Origin: Geobacteraceae bacterium
GTDB lineage: Bacteria > Desulfobacterota > Desulfuromonadia > Geobacterales > Pseudopelobacteraceae
DNA: 64,000 bases
Direction: 5' to 3'
Assembly: GCA_013336525.1 (NCBI GenBank)
Contig: JAAXTM010000012.1
Location: 17,572-81,571, forward strand
Positions 17,092 through 25,103 of this stretch are shown here, piece after piece (position 1 is the first letter of the stretch; each line of letters starts with the position of its first letter). The notes beneath the pieces were generated by a model. It was not told where the DNA came from and ran no database searches. It worked only from the letters and a program-made list of their open reading frames with translations. The position numbers were made by a program, and so were the translations under genes.

Positions 17092-17673
17092 TTAATCCCT
17101 CGGGTCAGGCAAAAATGCGGCCCGTGGCCAGATGATCTTTTTCTGGCTGAGTTGTGCGATGTATTCCATGCCTCTATCCCCTGGGTGGATCTGCTGCTGT
17201 TCAACATCGGTGTAGAGGATCTTGACCCCCCGCTCCCAATCGGCAAAGCGGCTCTTGAGTTCAACGGAAAAGCCGGGGGAACTCCCCTGAGTGCCGCTGA
17301 TGCCGTTGATTGTCCCTTTGAAGATCAGCGTCGGTGTCGCTGAAACAGGTTGGTCGCCATCGTCAAGCGGGACAAAATAGATATATGCTTTGCGGTTAAT
17401 GTACGGCTCAAGCAGCAGTAGGGCGATAATTTCTTCTTTGACCCCGGACAAACCAACGGAGGCACCGGAAGCTTTTACCCCCGGCTCTTCTTTGATCGTG
17501 GATATACTGGAGAGGTTCCCCACGCCGATATAGGTATCACCGTTAAAAACAATATCCCCAAACCCTGAGTGCCAGCAGATGTCGCCGCTGTCGAACGCGA
17601 GCTTGACAAAGTATATGCCCCTCACGTTTGGCTGGATCATTGCGGCGGCGTTAGCGGCGTCCTGGGTTCTCAT
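17092..17673 (-). CDS. phage tail protein (DUF2163-like)
   Basis: 193 residues from the ATG at 17673, which overlaps the previous stop (ATGA); a longer frame exists but would overlap more. Patterns GIYFVKLAFDSGDICWHSGFGDIVFNGDTYIG and FKGTINGI resemble the minor tail proteins just before the tip protein in lambda- and GTA-type tails. It is probably a hub component between distal tail and J. Confidence 0.55.
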   Translation of the reverse strand: MRTQDAANAAAMIQPNVRGIYFVKLAFDSGDICWHSGFGDIVFNGDTYIGVGNLSSISTIKEEPGVKASGASVGLSGVKEEIIALLLLEPYINRKAYIYFVPLDDGDQPVSATPTLIFKGTINGISGTQGSSPGFSVELKSRFADWERGVKILYTDVEQQQIHPGDRGMEYIAQLSQKKIIWPRAAFLPDPRD

Positions 17674-18269
17674 GACAGCGCCTCTTCGATAGCAAGACTC
17701 ATCGCATAGATCCTGCCTGGCTGTTGCGGCCATCGGGCTTGCGAATTATCTTTTAGTTTCATGATGCATTTTGGCGCGGTCGTGACGACGGCGCTGTTAT
17801 CTGCCGGGGATACTCTGATCGGCGGCACAAAAGACAGCGTGGCGTTGCCGCCGGAATCGCTGGATGCATCGGCGGTGATCATCTTCAATTCATCCCCGAT
17901 CTGGATATAATCTCCCGCAAGCAGAATGCCTGTTTGTGAGGCGGTCCAGCCGTCGGTGATGACCGTCAGGCCGGTTTGTGCGGCACCCTTGACGAGCGGC
18001 GTGCCGGGGGCGGTTCCTGAGCGGACGTAATCAGGAGGGGTCATATAGAAGCGTCCCGCTTCGCCACGCAATGAGGCGAGGAAAGCACGGAGCATCCGCG
18101 CCTGTGGGTCATAGACGTTGGTGAAGGTGAGCGAGTCAACCCATATATCGCCGGGGAGCGCCAGCGTCTGAACCGTGCCGTCAAGCTCGCTTCGGACGGA
18201 TTGACCGTTTGCCTGTAATCCCCAGTTGTTGGCGCTGGGTACTATGGCGGGAAAGTTCAGGACACTCAT
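17670..18269 (-). CDS. distal tail protein-like
   Basis: 199 residues located directly behind the tape measure, the usual place of the Dit or lambda M/L-type proteins. Motifs: GLQANGQSVRSELDGTVQTLALPGDIW, an early beta segment, then LRGEAGRFYMTPPDY and IQIGDELKMIT. It overlaps both neighbours by 4 bp (ATGA-type). The assignment rests on position and general pattern. Confidence 0.55.
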   Translation of the reverse strand: MSVLNFPAIVPSANNWGLQANGQSVRSELDGTVQTLALPGDIWVDSLTFTNVYDPQARMLRAFLASLRGEAGRFYMTPPDYVRSGTAPGTPLVKGAAQTGLTVITDGWTASQTGILLAGDYIQIGDELKMITADASSDSGGNATLSFVPPIRVSPADNSAVVTTAPKCIMKLKDNSQARWPQQPGRIYAMSLAIEEALS

Positions 18270-20440
18270 TGCATGGCACCCCCGCGTTGTGCTTGTTTAA
18301 CTGCAGACACCGCTTGCGCCCTGAGCAGCGGCATCATGCGGGTCATTTCGGCGCGGACGGCATCAGGAACACCGGCGCTGATTTGCAGAACTTGCGTGAC
18401 TGATGTGCCTTGACCGTTTGCCAGCCGGGCGAGTTTGTCATTGCTGGTGATCTGACCGCTTGCGCCGGGGGTGAATATCTCCGGCCCGCGCTCGCCGACG
18501 AGGTAGGAGGTGCCACCAAGTACCGGACCACCAAGGGCGCGTGCTTCGTAATGCTGCTGTTCGATCATCATGATATTGGACGTGCCTTGTGCAATGACGG
18601 CGGCGGCGGCCAGCGCACCGAGAGCCGGTCCAACATAGGGGATGCTTGACATGGCGGTAAAGGCGTTGACAGCACCGAGCATCATCTGGATGGTGGCCCC
18701 GGCTATCGCCATTTTTTTGCCTGCTTCAAACTGCTCTTTGTTCCCTTGCATAAGCGTTTGGCCGAGCGACGACATACTGTTGCCAAGGGAATCAATGGCC
18801 GTTTTAGCCGTGGATTCATCAAGCCGCTTTTTCATGGCGGCGTATTCTTCGTCTGATTTCAGGAGCAGCGCGTTTTTGTTGTCGTTGTCGGTAATTTCTT
18901 TTTCAATGTACGCTTCACGCTGCTTGCGCTGCTCTTCCAGCATGTCGATCTGGCCGCCGTATTCGTCACCCTTGGCAAACTTGATGTTGGTGTTCATGTT
19001 GGACATCATCTGCTGGGCTTTTGCTGCTTCTGCAGCGGCATCTAAGGGTGACCGGGGCGTCTGCGGGATGCTGTACTGCTTATTCGTCATCAGGCGGTAG
19101 TCGGCCAGTTTGGTCACTTTGTAACGGTCGGTAGTGAGGTCGCCGGTTTGCATGGTGTTGATTTTGAAAACATTGGCAGTTGCCTGACCTTCTCCGGCGA
19201 CACTGCCAGCCGCTTCGTAGAGCTGTGTATATTGCTCTTTTGCCTGCTTGGCGTACTCCTGCATGTTTTTGTAGAGGAGGTCGGTTTCCTCTTCCCACAT
19301 GTGCAGCTGCTTGGTTTTCTTTTTGTGGGCCTTGTCGTATTCCTTCAGGGTTTCTTTACTCGGCATCGGGATATTGACTGATGGCGCAAAGATGTTGTCT
19401 GCATTACCCATGAGATAACTGGCACCGCCGGAGGGACCGACACCGGGATCAACACCGGAGATCATGTTCAGATCGAAGGGGCTGGCGGGGGATAGTGGGC
19501 GGTTTTTGTCGAGCGTGCCGGAAGATAGCGCCGCCAGATACATCGGGCCGGGAGCTATCAGAGCGCCGAGTTTCGCACCCATGCCACCACTGTTGAGCGT
19601 GCGGATAAAGTTGGATGTTTCTTCGGTTAATCCCTTCATCCCGCGGATGATACCGGAAAACATGCTGTCGCCACCGCTGGCCATGACAGTGGCATTAAGA
19701 TCAAACCATGCGGTTTTGAGGCGGTTGGTTTCGGCGGTCAGGCCGGACATCGCCTTTTCACCGGGGGGGAAGGTTTTTTCCAGTTCGGCGGCAAATTTGG
19801 GAAGGAAATCTTCGGCAACGACTTTGCCCTCCTGCAACATCTTACCCAGTTCGGCGGTGCTGACACCCATGGCGCGGGAGGCGATCTGGAAGGCACCGGG
19901 GAGGCGTTCACCCAGCTGGCCGCGTAACTCTTCTGCCTGGACGGTCCCTTTGCTCATCATCTGGGATATCGCCAGCAGTGCGCCGTTGGCCTGTTCCGAC
20001 GAGAGTCCGAGCGCGGTGGATGCACCGGCAACGGAGCGGAAGATCGCCTGCGTGGCGGCACCTTCCAGTTGTGTGCCTTTGCTGGCGGCGCTGATCTTCA
20101 TGTACCCATCGGCGGCGCTTTGCAGATCAAGGCCGAGGCGCATTGATTCGGCACGGACAAACATCATGGCTGTGGCACCGGCGGCAATACTGCCGGTGGC
20201 TGCGGCGAAGGAGTTTTCCAGCCGCTGCATGGCCTTGCCCGCTTCAAGCAGTTGACCGATCATGGCGGCTGCACTGAAACCGGCAACCGAAGCCATCGCC
20301 ATGGCCCCCATTTTCTGAAATGCCTGCGCGGAGAGATCAGTCTGGTTGCTCAGTTGCTTGATGTTCTGCGCGGCTTTTGAGAATACCGGGGAGGCGGTGT
20401 CTTGTGCCGTTATCTGTATTTGTACTTTGTTATCCGCCAC
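18266..20440 (-). CDS. tail tape measure protein
   Basis: 724 residues, GTG start. Residues ~60-260 match the tape-measure N-terminal domain (FRSVAGASTALGLSSEQANGALLAISQMMSKGTVQAEELRGQLGERLPGAF). Coiled-coil charge patterns follow around 370-560, and a hydrophobic stretch (QMMLGAVNAFTAMSSIPYVGPALGALAAAAVI) lies near residue 600. It sets tail length and may help DNA entry. It comes after the G/GT chaperone genes as expected. Confidence 0.88.
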   Translation of the reverse strand: MADNKVQIQITAQDTASPVFSKAAQNIKQLSNQTDLSAQAFQKMGAMAMASVAGFSAAAMIGQLLEAGKAMQRLENSFAAATGSIAAGATAMMFVRAESMRLGLDLQSAADGYMKISAASKGTQLEGAATQAIFRSVAGASTALGLSSEQANGALLAISQMMSKGTVQAEELRGQLGERLPGAFQIASRAMGVSTAELGKMLQEGKVVAEDFLPKFAAELEKTFPPGEKAMSGLTAETNRLKTAWFDLNATVMASGGDSMFSGIIRGMKGLTEETSNFIRTLNSGGMGAKLGALIAPGPMYLAALSSGTLDKNRPLSPASPFDLNMISGVDPGVGPSGGASYLMGNADNIFAPSVNIPMPSKETLKEYDKAHKKKTKQLHMWEEETDLLYKNMQEYAKQAKEQYTQLYEAAGSVAGEGQATANVFKINTMQTGDLTTDRYKVTKLADYRLMTNKQYSIPQTPRSPLDAAAEAAKAQQMMSNMNTNIKFAKGDEYGGQIDMLEEQRKQREAYIEKEITDNDNKNALLLKSDEEYAAMKKRLDESTAKTAIDSLGNSMSSLGQTLMQGNKEQFEAGKKMAIAGATIQMMLGAVNAFTAMSSIPYVGPALGALAAAAVIAQGTSNIMMIEQQHYEARALGGPVLGGTSYLVGERGPEIFTPGASGQITSNDKLARLANGQGTSVTQVLQISAGVPDAVRAEMTRMMPLLRAQAVSAVKQAQRGGAMQ

Positions 20441-20487
20441 AAATCACCCCTCTAAATCCCCCCTTAGTTAAGGGGAGACTTTAAACC

Positions 20488-21140
20488 TTAAAGCCCGAAT
20501 ACTTCTTTGTCGATGCGCTCGAAATCATCTTCTGCTGTGGGTGGTGGTACTTCCTGAAAGTTCATAAAGTCGGCAACTTTGGCGGGACGGTCCCGCTTGA
20601 AGTGGGCGGCGTCCAGTAATTGCATCATCTGCCCGTGCCGGATCTCGTTGCGGTATTCTCTTCCGACCGGATCAATGGCGGAATAGGTCAGCCATTCGGC
20701 AAACTGGCTGCTGGTCATAGTCGCCAGCAGCGCATCGGGGTGCGGATAGCCCAGCTCTAAACAGAGGCGGAAGGCAAAGAGTCGTTCTGGCCGGGCGCGG
20801 AGTTTTTTATTGCTGCATCCTGTACGGTCAGCGTGTTGAGCCGTTCGGCGACCTTGAATAGCCGGTTGATAACCTCGCTGGACTTTTTGCCGAGGTCGTC
20901 CGCTTCAGCATCACAGAAAATTCGGGTGCCATCTTCGGCAACGATGCAGCGCACCAGTACTTTGCTGGCCAAGTTGATCGGGTCGTTCTTGCCTTCGCCA
21001 TCAACCAGTGCAGGCCAGAGGCGGTCGCGGTCCAGGGCGCTGATTTCCTGAATGATGATGTCACCGCCCCATTCGGGACAGGGTACGGTTTCGCGTTTTA
21101 GGTCTTTGGCGGATAGGATGCTGTTTTTATCGAGTAACAT
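20488..21140 (-). CDS. tail assembly chaperone GT, made by programmed -1 frameshift
   Basis: A -1 shift at 20802-20808 joins the G frame (first 113 codons) to a second frame of 104 codons ending at 20488. The product would be 217 residues. The downstream frame is open from the slip site and reads ERLFAFRLCLELGYPHPDALL.. then MTSSQFAEWLTYSAIDPVG, the T-domain pattern (DUF4035 type) found behind G in siphoviruses. Read alone, the second frame would start at an internal ATG at 20718 and lose the conserved N-terminal half of the T domain. GT recruits the tape measure to the tail tube subunits. Confidence 0.78.
20757..21140 (-). CDS. tail assembly chaperone G
   Basis: 127 residues, the unshifted product: RETVPCPEWGGDIIIQEISALDRDRLW is the usual pattern of the G-type chaperone. 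Codons 111-113 are ATA AAA AAC, which contain the slip site; translation without slippage ends 12-14 codons later. It lies between the tail tube and tape measure genes, as in lambda. Confidence 0.78.
   Translation of the reverse strand: MLLDKNSILSAKDLKRETVPCPEWGGDIIIQEISALDRDRLWPALVDGEGKNDPINLASKVLVRCIVAEDGTRIFCDAEADDLGKKSSEVINRLFKVAERLNTLTVQDAAIKNSAPGQNDSLPSASV
20802..20808 (-). promoter_or_regulatory. -1 ribosomal frameshift site A-AAA-AAC
   Basis: A canonical X-XXY-YYZ heptamer in the G reading frame; both tRNAs can re-pair on AAA-AAA after slipping. The GC-rich stretch just downstream (GCGCCCGGCC) could act as a stimulator. Confidence 0.8.
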
Positions 21141-21177
21141 TTAAGACTCCAGACGATTAGATAAAGTCAAAGTCGTT

Positions 21178-21293
21178 CTCACGCAAAGCCGCAAAGGCGC
21201 AAAGAAAGTCTAAAAAGATTTTTTTGGTTTACCCCAAAGACTAAAAGCCTTTTTGCTTGGTTCACCCTTTGTGCCTTTGCGGCTTTGCGTGAG
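21178..21293. repeat. palindromic repeat element, copy 1
   Basis: A 116-bp element between the G and tail-tube genes, with a 21-bp perfect terminal inverted repeat (core CGCAAAGCCGCAAAGGC) and an inner arm around CCCCAAAGACTAAAAGCC. An inverted copy lies at 27045-27159. It has no ORF; it looks like a small non-coding repeat of the kind scattered in bacterial chromosomes. Confidence 0.75.
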
Positions 21294-21300
21294 ATGCTTT

Positions 21301-21951
21301 TTAAGATTTTGTTACGACACCACTGCGCTTGATCTCAATCGACCCAGTAACTACACCGTCTTTCGAAGCATCACCGATTTTCGGGAATGCCTTAACATAC
21401 CCGGCAAAGGTGCGGATCGGTGTCGAGCCACTTGGATAGGTGACTTTGAAGGTCTTTGATGTTCTCGCATCAAAAGCCGCTTCAACTGCTGTCAGTCCGG
21501 AATCAGAATCAACGCAGTAACAAGTCGCGGAAAGTGAACCGGTGTCCGGCAGCCCCTGGACATACTCTTTGGTGGTGCTGTCGAGGTCGGTGACTTCGAT
21601 ATCTGGGGAACTGTCGCTGGTGCCTTTGATGTCGGTGAGCTGTCCAACCTTGATCCATGACAGCGCAGTCGCGGTGCCACCTGATGTGTAGGTGAGGCCG
21701 ACGGTGTTCAGCTCTACGGTGAAGGTGTTGGTCGTGACGTTTTTGACGACGAGGCCAGCGACGTTGACGGTTGTGGCCATGGTTCCGACAACCGAGGCGA
21801 TGGTGATCGAATCGCCGTTGGCCAGACCGTGAGCGGATGAGGTGAAGATGGTTGGAAAGCCGGGTGCGGCGGCGGTTATGGTTTTTGCGCCTCCACCGGT
21901 GCCGGAGATATGCAGGGTAGTTCCCTGACTTTTAACTGCGGAAGATGACAT
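21301..21951 (-). CDS. major tail tube protein (lambda V-like)
   Basis: 216 residues. It has a beta-rich tail tube pattern with ATALSWIKVGQLTDIKGTSDSSPDIEVTDLDSTTKEYVQGLPDTGSL, the usual signature of siphovirus tube proteins, and an inserted Ig-like stretch (GLANGDSITIASVVGTM...FTVELNTVGLTY). GGAG and a hairpin leader precede the start. It forms the tail tube around the tape measure. Confidence 0.8.
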   Translation of the reverse strand: MSSSAVKSQGTTLHISGTGGGAKTITAAAPGFPTIFTSSAHGLANGDSITIASVVGTMATTVNVAGLVVKNVTTNTFTVELNTVGLTYTSGGTATALSWIKVGQLTDIKGTSDSSPDIEVTDLDSTTKEYVQGLPDTGSLSATCYCVDSDSGLTAVEAAFDARTSKTFKVTYPSGSTPIRTFAGYVKAFPKIGDASKDGVVTGSIEIKRSGVVTKS

Positions 21952-21967
21952 GATGATTCTCCTGTGG

Positions 21968-21984
21968 GCGGGTGGTTATCCCGC
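21968..21984 (-). promoter_or_regulatory. hairpin leader, copy 3 (tail tube gene)
   Basis: In mRNA sense, GCGGGATAACCACCCGC, followed by CCACAGGAG, the ribosome binding site of the tail tube gene. Confidence 0.6.
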
Positions 21985-21999
21985 AAAGGTTTTAGAAAC

Positions 22000-22440
22000 T
22001 TATATCTGACCGGCGTCGGTGTAGTAGACCAGGGTGAAACTGTATTGCCCTGCAGCCAGCAAGTTTTCTTCCTGCTGCAGTTCGATGCCGGTTGATTCGG
22101 GCATGAAACTTTTGACCAGACCACCGAACCAGGGATCGGTGCTGATGGCGCGGCTGATATCTTCCAGCCCTTTTCTGATGGTGGCGGCGGCGGTGAGGCC
22201 GCTGGCCAGGATGACTACTTTCAGCTGGAGGCGATGGGACAAACCGCCATCCATGGTGGTCATTTCTATTGGTGCTTCGCCGTCGCGTACTTCGATGGCG
22301 GGTAGATCTTCGGGCCTGATGGGGGTCAAGCGCCAGTCGTACACCTTCTGCCCGATGGCTAAGTTGTAGTTATTCGCCAGGGTGATAGTTTTCAGCCGGG
22401 TAATGACGGCATCAAGTATGGTTTGCCTCATGTTGCTCAT
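22000..22440 (-). CDS. tail terminator-like protein (lambda U position)
   Basis: 146 residues: MRQTILDAVITRLKTI at the N-terminus, GLSHRLQLKVVILASG in the middle and QYSFTLVYYTDAGQI at the end, the common pattern of phage tail-completion proteins placed just before the tube gene. It overlaps the upstream gene by 4 bp. Confidence 0.6.
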   Translation of the reverse strand: MSNMRQTILDAVITRLKTITLANNYNLAIGQKVYDWRLTPIRPEDLPAIEVRDGEAPIEMTTMDGGLSHRLQLKVVILASGLTAAATIRKGLEDISRAISTDPWFGGLVKSFMPESTGIELQQEENLLAAGQYSFTLVYYTDAGQI

Positions 22441-22730
22441 GCAAAATCCTTTGTTAATTCCAGTTCGATAAAGCCGGTGTCGGTGTCGATCTTCTGGGTG
22501 GCTTGATAATCAACGTCGCGCACGGTGATGATGGTTTCGTTTTCCGTGACGAGTTCGGCGTCTGTTTCCGAGATGATGAGCGTCGGGCCGGAGGTGCTGA
22601 CAGAGCCGTCGTACAGCTGCACCAGTTTACCGGCCAGCTTGAACTTGCCGAAAGTTTCGTCAAGGCCGATGCTGATCGCTTCGCCGGTGGTGATGAGGAT
22701 GTCGGCTATGTCGTAGGGGGAAAATTTCAT
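22437..22730 (-). CDS. head-tail joining protein-like
   Basis: 97 residues, beta-rich, with a GPTLIISETDAELVTENETIITVRDVDYQ segment and TDTGFIELEL near the end, like lambda FII-type attachment proteins. It lies between the coat gene and the tail terminator, where such a connector is expected. Function inferred from size and place. Confidence 0.55.
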   Translation of the reverse strand: MKFSPYDIADILITTGEAISIGLDETFGKFKLAGKLVQLYDGSVSTSGPTLIISETDAELVTENETIITVRDVDYQATQKIDTDTGFIELELTKDFA

Positions 22731-22740
22731 AATCAGAGTC

Positions 22741-22865
22741 CAGTGGAACAGTGGTCAGTTGAACAGTGAAAGGCAGTGAACAGTTGCCAGTTAAACAGTT
22801 GCCAGTTGAACAGTGGAGCAGAGCGCTTGTACTGGCCTCTGTCCACTGTTTAACTGTTTAACTGC
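22741..22865. repeat. intergenic CAGTTGAACAGTG-type repeat cluster
   Basis: Repeats of CCAGTT(A/G)AACAGT(T/G)G in direct order, followed by an inverted part (CCACTGTTTAACTGTTTAACTG, split by one imperfect unit), so the transcript could form a long hairpin. It sits behind the coat gene. No coding potential. Confidence 0.6.
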
Positions 22866-22867
22866 TT

Positions 22868-24010
22868 CTAGTTACCGAGCAACAGGGCGCAATGTTCTGG
22901 AACGGCCATTTTTACGCCCCAAGCGATACCAACCTCGAACTGGTTAGCGTGATAGCCTTTGTACTGGGCGAAGCGGAACGGCAGGCCGGTGATCGGATCT
23001 TGCACGATCAGCTCATCCGTGGCGGCGTCGCCACCTGTCGGCTGCTTTGGCAGACGGGCGAGGAGGTGAATAGCGGAACGGTCAAAGGCCATGGAGCGGG
23101 AGCAGGTGCCGACGACGACGACGGCGTTGCCGTCTGCGAGGGTTGTCTGCAGGCCGGGGGCGGCAATGGTGATTGTTCCGGCGGCGGCAAGGCCGGTCAG
23201 CACCACATATTTGTGCTTGGTGTTGCTGCCGAGGGTGATGACATCTCCAGCGAGGATCGTGCCGGTGCCGGTTTTGAGGGTGATGGTGGTTGCGCCGACG
23301 GCGTGTGCGCCGTTGACCACGTAAGGGCCGGTATTGTTGCCGACGGAGGTTGTGGTGATGATGGCGGATGATTCACGCAGTTTCATGCCATAAGTGTCGA
23401 TCAGCACGCCGCTGTTGAGCATGTTGCCGCCCTGCACGGAGCCGAGGCCGACGAGGGAACGGACGGCAGCGCCTTCGGTGGTGCCAAGGACAACGCTGAC
23501 ATCGGACATTGATGCGCCGTTGTCTACGAGGATTTTGCGGACGTTGGCGGCTTCGGCGAGGTTGGAGGCGAACAGTGCCGCCGGGGTGGTGGCGTGGGCG
23601 CTATAAGCGCGGGATGCCTGTGCCTGCAGGGCGCAGAGGTCGATCTCGATCAGGTTACGGAGGCGGCGGATCGCCTGGGCGATCTTGTTGTCCTGAATGC
23701 CGTTTTTAGCTTCCATGCCGAGGCGGGCTTCATCATCGCCGGTCCAGTAGAACGGTACTGATTTTGCCTTGGTGAGCTTCATGGTGCCAGCGGCGACAGT
23801 TTCGTCAACAAAGGCGGGTGCGGTGGCAGCGGGGGTGATGTCGCGCTCTGCACCAACAGCAGAGATGCTGTAGCTGATGTCCTGGTTGAGGGCTGCCTGC
23901 TCGGCTTTGCCGTTGAGTGTGACCGCACCGATCATGCCGGTTGGTTCGTTGGAGACGTTGTCAACGGTGTCATAGATGTACTGGATGAGTCCTGTGAGTG
24001 TGTTGGCCAT
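22868..24010 (-). CDS. major capsid protein (P22 coat-like)
   Basis: 380 residues. The N-terminus MANTLTGLIQYIYDTVDNVSNEPTGMIGAVTLN, the helix around DNKIAQAIRRLRNLIEIDLCALQ and the GVLIDTYGMKLRESSAI segment fit the P22 coat-like branch of the HK97 fold. An inserted beta domain lies at ~230-310 (VVNGAHAVGATTITLKTGTG...), like the P22 insertion domain. It follows the ClpP-like protease gene; a hairpin leader precedes its ribosome binding site. Confidence 0.82.
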   Translation of the reverse strand: MANTLTGLIQYIYDTVDNVSNEPTGMIGAVTLNGKAEQAALNQDISYSISAVGAERDITPAATAPAFVDETVAAGTMKLTKAKSVPFYWTGDDEARLGMEAKNGIQDNKIAQAIRRLRNLIEIDLCALQAQASRAYSAHATTPAALFASNLAEAANVRKILVDNGASMSDVSVVLGTTEGAAVRSLVGLGSVQGGNMLNSGVLIDTYGMKLRESSAIITTTSVGNNTGPYVVNGAHAVGATTITLKTGTGTILAGDVITLGSNTKHKYVVLTGLAAAGTITIAAPGLQTTLADGNAVVVVGTCSRSMAFDRSAIHLLARLPKQPTGGDAATDELIVQDPITGLPFRFAQYKGYHANQFEVGIAWGVKMAVPEHCALLLGN

Positions 24011-24026
24011 GATGGCCCTCCTGTGG

Positions 24027-24043
24027 GCGGGTAGTTATCCCGC
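24027..24043 (-). promoter_or_regulatory. hairpin leader, copy 4 (major capsid gene)
   Basis: In mRNA sense, GCGGGATAACTACCCGC, followed by CCACAGGAGG and the coat start. Confidence 0.6.
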
Positions 24044-24071
24044 AAAGGTTATGCGCAGGGCGCGGTTTTTG

Positions 24072-25103
24072 TTATGCGACGATCTTGTGTGTTTTGAGTG
24101 CTTCACGTTGCTCGGCCAGAGTGAGTGCGTTGAAGTCGGCACGCTTCATGGTTGTCTGCTGATCACCGGAGTCGGCATCAACGACCGGCACGACGGGTGA
24201 TGCTTCGGCAACCAGTGCGGCGGCGGCGGCAACTCTTAACGAGTTTTCGGCGCTGACAATTGCCAGGGCGATCTCGCTGGCGGTTTTCCCTTCGTCGATC
24301 ATGCTGTCCACGAGGGCCTGATGGCCGATGACGGGGATGGCGCGGCATTCTGCCACACGTTGACGCTCGGCGGCTGCCCCTTCCTGTTTTGCCGCTTCGA
24401 TTGCGGCGGCGTTTACTTCGATGGTGATTGCTTCAGTGTTCGCCATTGGTGGCTCCTTTTTTTCGGGTTTTGTAGGCTCTGTTCCCATAGCCGTTAATAG
24501 TCGTGAAGCGGCAGCCAGATCCTGCTTGACTGCGGATATATCAGCGGACATCCTGCCGTTGCAGTTCTGCAGTGCTACGCAGGCCATGGCGCGGGCGGTT
24601 TCCGGGTCTTTTTCTGCTTCGGTGGTGATGATCTCGTCAATAAAGCCGTGGTCCACCATTTCCTCACCAAAGAGGTAGGTTTCGACATCCATCATTCGCT
24701 CTACTTCGGCCATGCTCTTGCCGGTGCGCTTGGCGTAGGCTTTGGCGATCAGCTTGCTCATCCCCTTGGTGGTGGCACCGTAATTGAGGATATCGTTGTG
24801 GTCGCCAAAGACGCCACCACGGACGTTGTGGATCATGTAGACGGCGTTATCTTCGGCAACGATGCGGGTTGCGGCCAGCGGGATATATGACGCCATTGAC
24901 ATCGCATAGCCGGTGAGGCGGGCGGTGGTGTTACCGGCATAGTTGCGGATCAGGTTGAACATTTCCAGGCCATCGGAAACAAAACCGCCGGGTGAGCTGA
25001 TGGTGATTTCGACATCTTCACCGTTTGCTTCTTTCAATGAGTCGCGCAGATCGGCGGCGGTTGCATCCCAGCCGATAACGCCGCTGATGGTGATATTTTT
25101 CAT
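24072..25103 (-). CDS. ClpP-like head maturation protease fused to scaffold-like domain
   Basis: 343 residues. Residues 1-~165 are a ClpP/S49-type protease (ISSPGGFVSDGLEMFNLIRN; Ser in TGYAMSMASYIPLAA; YMIHNVRGGVFGDHNDI with the His). Residues ~190-343 are helical with Ala/Glu-rich stretches (AAAIEAAKQEGAAAERQRVAEC), the scaffolding part typical of these fusions. It processes the prohead. It overlaps the portal gene by 4 bp. Confidence 0.85.
   Translation of the reverse strand: MKNITISGVIGWDATAADLRDSLKEANGEDVEITISSPGGFVSDGLEMFNLIRNYAGNTTARLTGYAMSMASYIPLAATRIVAEDNAVYMIHNVRGGVFGDHNDILNYGATTKGMSKLIAKAYAKRTGKSMAEVERMMDVETYLFGEEMVDHGFIDEIITTEAEKDPETARAMACVALQNCNGRMSADISAVKQDLAAASRLLTAMGTEPTKPEKKEPPMANTEAITIEVNAAAIEAAKQEGAAAERQRVAECRAIPVIGHQALVDSMIDEGKTASEIALAIVSAENSLRVAAAAALVAEASPVVPVVDADSGDQQTTMKRADFNALTLAEQREALKTHKIVA

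Noticed and set aside
19464..20255. 263-codon plus-strand open frame
   Set aside because: Antisense shadow of the tape measure gene, Ser/Ala/Pro-rich, without ribosome binding site.
20488..20718. Independent 76-residue gene starting at the internal ATG
   Set aside because: The frame continues upstream to the slip site and the T-domain pattern begins before this ATG.
22741..22865. GTTAAAC boxes read as attC cores
   Set aside because: They are part of a short CAGTTGAACAGTG repeat family, without R''/R' spacing or cassette borders.
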